Source: a virus
DNA length: 26,425 bases
Direction: 5' to 3' (one strand)
IMG/VR virus record: IMGVR_UViG_3300003690_000158
Span: 1-26,425 of that record
The position numbers were made by a program, and so were the translations under genes. Below the pieces are notes generated by a model that was given only the letters and a program-made list of their open reading frames with translations, was not told the origin of the DNA and did not search any database. Shown piece after piece: positions 16,446 to 23,394 of the stretch. The stretch's first letter is position 1. Every line of letters starts with the position of its first letter.

Positions 16446-17195
16446 CTAAATAATATCCCAGTTGGTATCGTTCCCTCTTGATATTATGGTTAGTGAACCA
16501 AAGTTTGAAGCTATTGTTGCGGAGGTAGAAGTTGATGTAACACTCCCAATTAAATCTCCTCCTGCACAGTTTATAGTTATGTTGTTAGTAGAAGCAGTAT
16601 TTCCAATATCTTTAATTATAAAAAATCTACCTCCTCCAGCCGTTGAAGCTGCAGGGAGGGTTAGAGCAACAGCCGCTGTTGACGTATCGACTACATATAG
16701 GGCTGATCCATCACCCTCAAGTAGAGTATAAGGAGTACCTGTCGAATCTAGTGTAGTTGCGTACTTTGCAAAAGTATTAGCAGAAACACCACTAACATTT
16801 ATAGACCCTGCATCTGTTATCTGTATCTGATTCCCACTTCCATCATTGAAATAAAGTTCTCCAAGAGAAGTTCCACTAAATAGAACTGAAGTAACTGCAG
16901 TTGCTCCTGTAGAGGGTACGTCCGTACTAGGGACTAATTGCTTAGTAAAACTAGAATATTTCAAATTTGTTACTGCATAAGGAGTACTTGCTGTAGATGA
17001 TAAATCTTTAAAACTAAAGTCTGCGTCTACAGTTAAAGCTGCTATTCCTATACTAGCTCCTTTACCACTAGTATGATCATGAGCATCTATAGAAGTTAAG
17101 GCAGTGTTTATATTAGTCGCCCAGGTAGGACCAAGTTGTTCTCCTGGGGTTGGGAGTATTAGTCCCATATAAGTTGTTGTTGATGTTATAGCCAT
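16446..17195 (-). CDS. tail fibre-like protein, 249 residues
   Basis: The N-terminus has the fibre opening G-L-x-LPTPGEQLGPTWATNIN followed by LTSIDAHDHTSGKGASI, a motif seen in phage fibre and appendage proteins. The middle is Ser/Thr-rich and beta-prone, with GELYFNDGSGNQI. The C-terminal 75 residues (VALTLPAASTAGGGRF, then KDIGNTASTNNITI, then SNFGSLTIISRG) form a module that also makes up most of the 118-residue protein at 2615-2971. It lies beside the nozzle gene, which suggests a fibre or collar attached near the tail base. The ATG has TAGGAT at good spacing. The stop TAG overlaps the next gene's AGGAGG. Confidence 0.8.
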   Translation of the reverse strand: MAITSTTTYMGLILPTPGEQLGPTWATNINTALTSIDAHDHTSGKGASIGIAALTVDADFSFKDLSSTASTPYAVTNLKYSSFTKQLVPSTDVPSTGATAVTSVLFSGTSLGELYFNDGSGNQIQITDAGSINVSGVSANTFAKYATTLDSTGTPYTLLEGDGSALYVVDTSTAAVALTLPAASTAGGGRFFIIKDIGNTASTNNITINCAGGDLIGSVTSTSTSATIASNFGSLTIISRGNDTNWDII

Positions 17196-17203
17196 AATTT
17201 ATC

Positions 17204-17548
17204 CTAAAATATCCAAAAATAAACATCAAGTGTTGTAGCATCTGTTTGGAAGTTAATAAACTTTTTTCTGTCATAACTTACTCCACCAGCAGTAAGAGAT
17301 TCCCAAATGTTAGCATCTGCAAATTTTCTAACTACAATCCATCCCAATGGCTCTCGTCCTAATTTATGTTCTACGAGATTATCTACACTAACAGTAAGAT
17401 CAATCTCTTTTATATAAACTCCGTCTACAATACTAGAGTTTGTCAATGGTGTTAAAACTTGTTCTAAATGATCTTGTCCTGTATTAAATTCTCTTGATGA
17501 AGGAGATTCTAACTGAGCAAAAACCTTTTTAAATTGTCCAACACTCAT
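17204..17548 (-). CDS. small structural protein of the tail region, 114 residues
   Basis: The start overlaps the adaptor stop by one base. The core motif is VEHKLGREPLGWIVVRKFAD followed by a short beta strand (TTLDVYFWIF). A 'hkLGr.P.GWivV' motif is common in small virion proteins of environmental phages that lie near fibre genes. I recognise the pattern but not a named family. It is probably a tail or fibre-attachment component; that is inference. The N-terminus (KKVFAQLESPSSREF) is likely flexible. The TAG stop lies in TAGGAT, the ribosome site of the next gene. Confidence 0.72.
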   Translation of the reverse strand: MSVGQFKKVFAQLESPSSREFNTGQDHLEQVLTPLTNSSIVDGVYIKEIDLTVSVDNLVEHKLGREPLGWIVVRKFADANIWESLTAGGVSYDRKKFINFQTDATTLDVYFWIF

Positions 17549-18264
17549 TAGTCTGTACTCCCACTAAACCAAAACCAATTATTCTCCGCATAAATATCAC
17601 TTACTTGTAAAGGAGAGCCTGCATCCCGATTGTCAGCAGCTTCTTCTATTCTTCGTTTCATTGCTTGTTTCTGTGACATTAAAATTTGCACATCACTTTC
17701 TTCTTTTTGTAAACACTTTATAGCTGCATCAATTACTACATATTCTCCATAACCATTTATATCATCAAAAGTAGTTGTAGATGTGGCAGGAGTTGTACTA
17801 GTAAATTGTTGTGCTGTAGGAATATACCAAACTTGAACTTGTTTTGCTCCATCAGGTTTAGGACTAAAAACTAAATTACCCCCAACCATTCTGTATCTTA
17901 TATTGTTTAAGCCCAAAAGACCCCAGGAGCCCCAGTTTTGATAAATATTTCTTTCGTTAAAATTAAACGGTCTGAGAGTAAAATACTCAGAGCCACTTAA
18001 TTGAGCGTCTACACCTCTTAACTTATAAAAATCTGTACCTACATAAGTAGAGATAGCATAACTATCCTGATTAGCTACTGTGGTAAATGTGGCAGCAGTA
18101 ACATAATAATCTTGACCATAAGTTTGAATCAAAATATCATGCAATTCTGATAGTCCAGCATTGATATAAGTCTGTACTTCTAAGTCAGATACAAAGTCAT
18201 TAGATTCCATATCTGCACGTTGACGTACTCGGGCGATGAACGTACCTTCAGTTATCGCAGCCAT
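17548..18264 (-). CDS. head-tail adaptor (connector) protein
   Basis: The 238-residue protein has the layout of podovirus adaptors: an N-terminal helical part (SDLEVQTYINAGLSELHDIL), a beta-rich centre (AATFTTVANQDSYAIS, then LRPFNFNERNIYQNWG and YRMVGGNLVFSPKPDGAK), a strand with VQVWYIPTAQQF, and a C-terminal helical part (YVVIDAAIKCLQKEESD, then KQAMKRRIEEAAD). This order is seen in phage adaptor families that sit between portal and tail nozzle. It would form the ring joining portal to tail. It begins just after the second terminator with a GGGGG ribosome site. Its stop shares one base with the next start (TAATG), which implies translational coupling. Confidence 0.85.
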   Translation of the reverse strand: MAAITEGTFIARVRQRADMESNDFVSDLEVQTYINAGLSELHDILIQTYGQDYYVTAATFTTVANQDSYAISTYVGTDFYKLRGVDAQLSGSEYFTLRPFNFNERNIYQNWGSWGLLGLNNIRYRMVGGNLVFSPKPDGAKQVQVWYIPTAQQFTSTTPATSTTTFDDINGYGEYVVIDAAIKCLQKEESDVQILMSQKQAMKRRIEEAADNRDAGSPLQVSDIYAENNWFWFSGSTD

Positions 18265-18273
18265 GTTACCCCC

Positions 18274-18299
18274 AAAAAGAGGAGAGCCGAAGCTCCCCT
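18274..18299 (-). terminator. intrinsic terminator after the decoration cassette
   Basis: The minus-strand RNA forms an eight-pair stem (AGGGGAGC with GCUCUCCU) closed by UUCG and followed by C and five U. The stem begins inside the TAG stop of the preceding gene. It is the second UUCG-capped terminator within 800 bases. The U-run is directly followed by the GGGGG ribosome site of the adaptor gene, so partial read-through must supply the downstream genes unless a promoter lies unseen nearby. Confidence 0.85.
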
Positions 18300-18585
18300 A
18301 GTATTTGTCGTTATCTTTGTCTTTGTCTTTTTCTTCCGTCATGTGAGAAACGCACTTCCTAATGAATCCCTTCATAGCATTTGCAAATTTCTCTTTATCA
18401 TCGTGTTGGAAAGCATCAAAAATGGAGTCAACTTCTTCTTTATAAAAATCATAGGCGTTATGCCCACCTTTTTCCATAAAGTCTTCATTCGACTTCTTAC
18501 CGTCTTCATAATGGTTTTTTTTCATTTTTTCCATTATGATAGCCAGCATCCCACCTTTGTCTTTTCTAGGACCCATCATAATCAT
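18298..18585 (-). CDS. small charged hypothetical protein, 95 residues
   Basis: The start ATG has AAAGGAG six bases upstream, reading out of the previous stop. The protein is Lys/Asp/Met-rich: a helical N-terminus (MLAIIMEKMKKNHYED), a central helix with YDFYKEEVDSIFDAFQHDDK, then a highly charged tail (EEKDKDKDNDKY). I do not recognise a function. Small proteins of this type are common beside capsid genes in environmental phages, so a structural or assembly role is likely. It is the last gene before a second intrinsic terminator, so it and the decoration gene form a short cassette. Confidence 0.7.
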   Translation of the reverse strand: MIMMGPRKDKGGMLAIIMEKMKKNHYEDGKKSNEDFMEKGGHNAYDFYKEEVDSIFDAFQHDDKEKFANAMKGFIRKCVSHMTEEKDKDKDNDKY

Positions 18586-18596
18586 GTTTGACTCCT

Positions 18597-19031
18597 TTAT
18601 TCAGTTAGAGTTCCAGCACCTACGGCAGACATGTTAGAGTTCTTCAAAGCGATCATAAATTTAATTTTAGACGCATTTCTTGGATGCTTTGCCCCGAAGT
18701 TATGGTCCAATACCATAATACGGAAAACTCCATCAGTAGAAACAGTATCAACTTGTAGTTGACCGAGCGCCCCCGTGGTTCCTACTTCTGCTGCGTTAAA
18801 CATTGTAACACCGAAGTACATCAAAGCTGGATAAACATCTGAAGCTCCACCTGGAACTCCTAAAGTAATATCATAAACGCCTTGAGCTACGTAAACGAAG
18901 CTTTTAATCCCAGCACTAAGACTCTCGTTAAGTGTAACAGCGCCAGAAGCGTCTGTAACCAAAGCTTGTCCAAATAATATTTTAATTTCTCTGTCAGCAG
19001 TTTGTACTCTGCTAAAATTTCTGTTTGCCAT
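18597..19031 (-). CDS. probable capsid decoration/head protein, 144 residues
   Basis: This protein follows the capsid gene and its terminator. It is small, Ala/Gly/Val-rich and beta-rich (FVYVAQGVYDITLGVPGG, then LGQLQVDTVSTDGVFRIMVL), ending with IKFMIALKNSNMSAVGAGTL. The segment FVYVAQGVYDITLG resembles the alternating beta pattern of small head proteins. No cleavage or catalytic motif is visible. Position and composition suggest a cement protein on the outside of the capsid; this is inference. The start has AAAGGAG at good spacing. The stop TAA is directly followed by AGGAG, the ribosome site of the next gene. Confidence 0.75.
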   Translation of the reverse strand: MANRNFSRVQTADREIKILFGQALVTDASGAVTLNESLSAGIKSFVYVAQGVYDITLGVPGGASDVYPALMYFGVTMFNAAEVGTTGALGQLQVDTVSTDGVFRIMVLDHNFGAKHPRNASKIKFMIALKNSNMSAVGAGTLTE

Positions 19032-19070
19032 TTTATTTCTCCTTTAGTCTGAGTGGAATGACCACGCAGC

Positions 19071-19099
19071 AAAAAAGAGAAGCCCCGAAGGACTTCCCC
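19071..19099 (-). terminator. intrinsic terminator after the capsid gene
   Basis: On the minus-strand RNA a ten-pair stem (GGGGAAGUCC paired with GGGCUUCUCU, including several G-U pairs) is closed by a UUCG tetraloop with a C-G closing pair and is followed by six U. It begins ten bases after the capsid stop codon. This is a textbook rho-independent terminator. It would cut or attenuate transcription after the capsid gene, as T-phi does after gene 10 of T7. Confidence 0.93.
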
Positions 19100-19108
19100 A
19101 GTTAAAAA

Positions 19109-20296
19109 TTATGAAAGAGCAATCCTAGCATTGTAGCCAGGTCCTCTACATCCTAATTGAGCGTAGTAACCTACCCTAACCTCAACAGCATCGGCAGCAG
19201 ATTCCCTAAGGAATTTTAGTCCGTCTGAGTCAAGAATCTTAGGAGCTTTCCCAAGAGAGTATAGTTTCCACACATCCATTTGTAACATAAATGCCACATT
19301 GTTAGGACAGTTTTGATCAGGAATAACCTTAATAGGTCCTCTAGGACCGTGAATTAAAATTCCTCTAAATCCAATTTCAGGATTAATCTTTACGTCAACG
19401 TAGGAAACCTTTGATCCCAAAGCCTTTTCTAAGTCAGCAAAGTTAGAGTAATTTACAAAACACACATCAGGTTTTCCACCTTCTCTAGCAACTCTAGCAG
19501 CAGCTCCAATCAGCCCTTCTTCAAGAGGTAGAGAGGAAGCATCAAATCGAATCCCACCCAAACGAGTAGTATCTGAACTTCTATCTACATTAAAAAAAGA
19601 TTCAGAAACAGAGGGAGCAGTAGAGGGTAACCAGCCATTAAGACCAGTAAGCATGAGGTCTTTATCCCCATCCTGGTAGATGATTTCATCAGCACTTGCA
19701 CCAGTGTTAGCATCACAAACAAAAACACCAGTATCCCTATTTACACTGATAATCCCCTTGTTGGTAGTAGCAGAACCAAAGTTTAACTGCATACCAACTT
19801 CAAAGTTAGTGATATCCTGAATGGTGGCTAGGGTAATGGTATCATTAGAAATGGTAGTGGTAGAAGGTCCAGCCGTAGAAACAACCCCAATCTGACCTGT
19901 ACCATCTCCGAAAAGAGATATAGCTAGAGATCGGGTAGCTGATTCAATAGCACCGTCAATTTCAGTTGTCGCAGCTTCAATAAATGCGTTAGCATTACCT
20001 TTAGAAGCTTCGATTGTTTCGTTAGTAATTGATGCTAGAGAATAATCCGACACTCTGGTAAGCAAGAATGCTTTCAGTTTAGTGCTGGTTTTATTGTTCT
20101 GAGCATCGACAAAAGTAGCCGATCGACCTTGAGGTATCCCATATTTAATAGGAAGCTTCAGGTTTTCACCGCCAAATTCTTCGTATTTAGAGATCATAGC
20201 AAGGAATGGATTATCCTTGTAGACCATATTCTCAATTTTTTCACCTGTATAATGCTGCTTGAGAGCGGCAGCAAAGGTGGTCATATTTAAAGCCAT
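19109..20296 (-). CDS. major capsid protein (HK97-fold type)
   Basis: At 395 residues, directly after the scaffold and followed by a strong intrinsic terminator, this is the major head protein. The N-terminal part (TTFAAALKQHYTGEKIENMV, then NPFLAMISKYEEFGGENLKL) resembles the N-arm and first beta strands of phage capsid proteins that lack a long cleaved delta domain. The middle has an E-loop-like PIKYGIPQGRSATFVDA and a segment with FIEAATTEIDGAIESATRSL, a typical spine-type helix. The C-terminal part has LEEGLIGAARVAREGG-like and VCFVNYSNFADLEKAL segments as in HK97 A-domains. The ATG start has AAGGAG seven bases upstream. The fold assignment is by pattern, not by search. Confidence 0.9.
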   Translation of the reverse strand: MALNMTTFAAALKQHYTGEKIENMVYKDNPFLAMISKYEEFGGENLKLPIKYGIPQGRSATFVDAQNNKTSTKLKAFLLTRVSDYSLASITNETIEASKGNANAFIEAATTEIDGAIESATRSLAISLFGDGTGQIGVVSTAGPSTTTISNDTITLATIQDITNFEVGMQLNFGSATTNKGIISVNRDTGVFVCDANTGASADEIIYQDGDKDLMLTGLNGWLPSTAPSVSESFFNVDRSSDTTRLGGIRFDASSLPLEEGLIGAAARVAREGGKPDVCFVNYSNFADLEKALGSKVSYVDVKINPEIGFRGILIHGPRGPIKVIPDQNCPNNVAFMLQMDVWKLYSLGKAPKILDSDGLKFLRESAADAVEVRVGYYAQLGCRGPGYNARIALS

Positions 20297-20321
20297 TTTA
20301 AAACTCCTTAAAGTTTAAGTG

Positions 20322-21170
20322 TTAGTATTCATCCCATTTTAACATTTTTGCGATTTCTCTTTTCGACTGATCGTCGGATAGCATTCTTCCTACTCTTTCA
20401 TTCGCCTGAGCAGCATGGGCGTTCGACAGGGTTACTTGCGACTGTCTATATTCATCTCTTGGCTCTAATTCGTTTATGTTCAAACGTGATCTAACCTTTT
20501 GGAGGTTTACTATTTTATCTGCCTCTTCTTCTAAATAGCTCTCAACAGCTTCTGCAGCTTCATCAATACTAAGAATATTCCCAGATTGATTGTAATGTTC
20601 TTCCATTACTTCATAAACTACATCACCTGCGTCATTTGCTCGTATTAGCTCATAATTATCATCGGTTGCAACGTGGTTTTGTATCTCTTCCATAAACCCA
20701 CTTAAGATGGAGTCATACCTCTCATCTTGTTCTTTCTCATCTCGTTCCTCTAATCTCTGTTCGAGGTCGTGAAATCTTGATTGATAATCTGCCTCCAGTT
20801 CATCCCTGATAAGCTGCATCTGCATATCTGGAGTTAACTTACCATCATTTAACGCTAGATCAGTAAGTGTTTCATACCCTAAACCCAACTCTTCTAGTAC
20901 CTTTAGGGGGTTAGCTCGAAGTCTTTGTTCTAAGGGCATCTCAGGTTCTTGTTCCATAGATTGGAACTTTTCTTCTAACTCTGATAATTCTGATTCTCTA
21001 GCTCTAATGTCTCTTTCTTTTCTACTTAAAGCGGCGAATTTACGATCAAAATTATCATAATTCTCCGATTCAGGTGCGTTGTGATCACTTTCACTATCCT
21101 CTGGGATAACTGCATCCTGATTTACTATGACATCATTCAAATGTCCGTGGTTTTCTGTTTCCTGCTTCAT
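20322..21170 (-). CDS. scaffold-like (capsid assembly) protein
   Basis: This 282-residue acidic protein is rich in Glu, Asp, Gln and Arg, with long predicted helices and coiled coil (ALSRKERDIRARESELSELE, later LEQRLEERDEKEQDERYDS). It has no membrane segment or catalytic motif. The C-terminus is short and basic (SKREIAKMLKWDEY), as in scaffolds that bind the inner shell surface through a basic helix. Its place directly before the major capsid gene is the standard scaffold position. I infer that it guides prohead assembly and is later removed. No protease is encoded between portal and capsid, so exit or cleavage by another enzyme is possible. The start has AAAGGAG at ideal spacing. Confidence 0.82.
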   Translation of the reverse strand: MKQETENHGHLNDVIVNQDAVIPEDSESDHNAPESENYDNFDRKFAALSRKERDIRARESELSELEEKFQSMEQEPEMPLEQRLRANPLKVLEELGLGYETLTDLALNDGKLTPDMQMQLIRDELEADYQSRFHDLEQRLEERDEKEQDERYDSILSGFMEEIQNHVATDDNYELIRANDAGDVVYEVMEEHYNQSGNILSIDEAAEAVESYLEEEADKIVNLQKVRSRLNINELEPRDEYRQSQVTLSNAHAAQANERVGRMLSDDQSKREIAKMLKWDEY

Positions 21171-21230
21171 TTTAACTCCTTTAGCTTATAGGGCAATGCC
21201 CGATCTAATGATCTACTAGTTGTTTTATTA

Positions 21231-23147
21231 TTATAATGGTCCAGGAGGACCACCTTTTACTTCTACTTTTTCTTTAACTACTTCTTCAGCTCCCATGGCA
21301 GGAGGGGCTCCTCCAGGTGCAGGGGCTCCAGGTGCAGGTGCAGGAGGCATTCCAGCTTCAGGTCCTGGTCCTCCACTCATAGGCATCGGTGGACCTTCTG
21401 GTTGAGCAGCTTTTTCTATTAAATTCTGACAATCTTCCATAAACTGCCTCAATAATTCTAATCTATCCTCAGGTGCGCCTTGCATCCTGTAGAGTAGGTA
21501 GGCTTGTTGGACTTTTCTAACTGCATTCTCTAAGTTTTGATATGGTTCAGGTGGGAAATATTTTCCCTCATCCATCATAGTCTCTATCAACCTTTCTAAA
21601 TTATTAGAATCTGCATTTAATAAATTCATAGAAGCCTCTAAGTCAGGAAAGTCCAATAGTTTAAGAGCGTCTTCTTTATCTATAAAACCTGCAGCTAACA
21701 GGTCTTGAACATCTGACAGTCTACCAGCAGGTGAAGACGACAGGGCAGAGGTGGGAAAAATCTGCATTAAATACTTATCTGCGTCCATGTTGACATCTTT
21801 CCAATTGATGGTGTCTATAAATTTTCCATCTTGAGCTTTAACCTTATAATCACCCTTAGCTTCATAAAGGTCTCTAGCTGTGTCTATCATTATTTCAGCA
21901 GCATCCATGAAGCCTTTTTCATATCTTTTAGCTACAGCCATGAATCTCTCAGTTTCAAGATCATTAAATTCTCTCAGAGCTTTACCAGAATCTAGTCCAG
22001 AGGGTTTAACTGATTGGGCGGCTAGTTGAGAAACTCCGGCAATTTCGTATGCTCTAGAAAATAGTCTATCTAAGTGGGAGAATAACTCTCCTGGAATTCC
22101 TCCTAGAGGAGCATATTGTGGTGGAGTTCCTGCATATTTTATAACTCCGCCAATTCTATTATTTAAATGAGCAGATACTATCTTCGAACTTGCTTCTATT
22201 AAAAGCTTTGGAATAGACACCAAGTGCATTGAAACTTGAATAGTTCGTAGTATTTTATTCATCTCTAATTGGATTCCCTGTAGTTGTTCCGCCAACCCTT
22301 GACCAAAAAAACCTACTGGTCTCGTGTTCCACCTAAAAAATACAAAGGGAAAATAATCTTTACGATATTCTTCATCCAGTAGAGTAACAGTTGAGATACA
22401 GATTGTATGTTTTCCATCTTTAGACTTAGGACCTGAACGTAGGTGCCAAGATTCTATAACTCTGACCATATCTTTTAGTCTAGACCCTTGGACATTTTGG
22501 AAAGTTTTTTCATCAGGATAAGAAGCTGCATCTATTTCTTGATCATAACCAGGAAACATAGCTTTAACTACATCTTTTGATATCCACTTCTCTTGGTGCA
22601 TTTGTCGGGGTTTGCCATAGTAGGATTCAATATCGTCTATTTTGATTTCTCCAATAAACACCCTCTCTGCCTTTATCTCTCCATTTTCTACGAAGATTTT
22701 AAGACAGCCTGTACCGAAAATACAAGAATCCTTAAAAGCCATTGCTGCTAGTTGATAAAAATCAGTAAAAGAATAGATACCCTCAACAAATTTAGTTAAC
22801 TTTTTTGCCCTACTTTGAAGGCTAAAATCTCCTCCTGAAGTCAGGAATGTTGCTTTTGGTTTATTTTTAGTAACTTTTGATACTACAGTGTCTATCATAG
22901 ACTGAACAGTATTCAATGTGACTCTATTAGTTACATTATAAGCACTCTCTGCTCTACTGTAATTAAAAGCATCTAATCCTACATGATCATAATTTCCATA
23001 CAATCGTGCAAACATGAGATTATCTGATACTCTGTACTGCTGTCTACTATCCAACTTTGAAACATAAGAAAACAACTCTTGATATAAGTTTTTTCTATTT
23101 GCAAGCCACCATCTATTTCCGTTTATTTCAGGATGTTCATAAGCCAT
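21231..23147 (-). CDS. portal protein
   Basis: The portal is the dodecameric ring at the capsid vertex through which DNA enters and leaves. The 638-residue length suits podovirus portals. Supporting features are the N-terminal helical region with NRVTLNTVQSMIDTVVSKVT (a common portal segment), a central region with FKDSCIFGTGCLKI and WHLRSG, then FVFFRWNTRPVGFFGQGLAEQL and GVIKYAG, and a long helical C-terminal part with GLDSGKALREFND. The last 58 residues (581-638) are a low-complexity Pro/Gly/Ala tail. The position after terL and before scaffold and capsid fits. The ATG start has AGGA six bases upstream. Confidence 0.92.
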   Translation of the reverse strand: MAYEHPEINGNRWWLANRKNLYQELFSYVSKLDSRQQYRVSDNLMFARLYGNYDHVGLDAFNYSRAESAYNVTNRVTLNTVQSMIDTVVSKVTKNKPKATFLTSGGDFSLQSRAKKLTKFVEGIYSFTDFYQLAAMAFKDSCIFGTGCLKIFVENGEIKAERVFIGEIKIDDIESYYGKPRQMHQEKWISKDVVKAMFPGYDQEIDAASYPDEKTFQNVQGSRLKDMVRVIESWHLRSGPKSKDGKHTICISTVTLLDEEYRKDYFPFVFFRWNTRPVGFFGQGLAEQLQGIQLEMNKILRTIQVSMHLVSIPKLLIEASSKIVSAHLNNRIGGVIKYAGTPPQYAPLGGIPGELFSHLDRLFSRAYEIAGVSQLAAQSVKPSGLDSGKALREFNDLETERFMAVAKRYEKGFMDAAEIMIDTARDLYEAKGDYKVKAQDGKFIDTINWKDVNMDADKYLMQIFPTSALSSSPAGRLSDVQDLLAAGFIDKEDALKLLDFPDLEASMNLLNADSNNLERLIETMMDEGKYFPPEPYQNLENAVRKVQQAYLLYRMQGAPEDRLELLRQFMEDCQNLIEKAAQPEGPPMPMSGGPGPEAGMPPAPAPGAPAPGGAPPAMGAEEVVKEKVEVKGGPPGPL

Positions 23148-23155
23148 AAGTTATC

Positions 23156-23386
23156 CTAAGTACTAGACGACCAAAACATAAGTTCATCGTCGTCCTGTTT
23201 TTGTTGATCATCTTCAAATTTTGATTCGTCTAATGGGGTTTGGAGTTCTTCTGTATAATCTGCTATATTTTCTACAAAACCTAACTCTGATAGTTCAAAC
23301 TGCACATTATCAATTTTAAAAGATTTAACTTTATTACTCTTACACCATTGTATGAATAACTTGATATCTTCTAAATTATCAAGCAT
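23156..23386 (-). CDS. small acidic hypothetical protein, 76 residues
   Basis: This protein sits between terminase and portal, with a strong ribosome site (TAGGAG) that includes the terminase TAG stop. The first half looks folded (LEDIKLFIQWCKSNKVKS, then a short beta strand FKIDNVQFELSE). The second half is strongly acidic (DDQQKQDDDELMFW) and probably disordered. I do not recognise the family. Its constant place between terL and portal suggests a packaging or portal-assembly accessory, but nothing in the sequence proves it. Its own TAG stop overlaps the portal gene's TAGGAT ribosome site. Confidence 0.7.
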   Translation of the reverse strand: MLDNLEDIKLFIQWCKSNKVKSFKIDNVQFELSELGFVENIADYTEELQTPLDESKFEDDQQKQDDDELMFWSSST

Positions 23387-23394
23387 GTTCTCTC

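Noticed and set aside
21171-21230. Small inverted repeats between portal and scaffold genes (GATC-TAAT-GATC and GGGC-AAT-GCCC)
   Set aside because: The stems are only four pairs and no U-run follows, so they are too weak to call as a terminator or operator.
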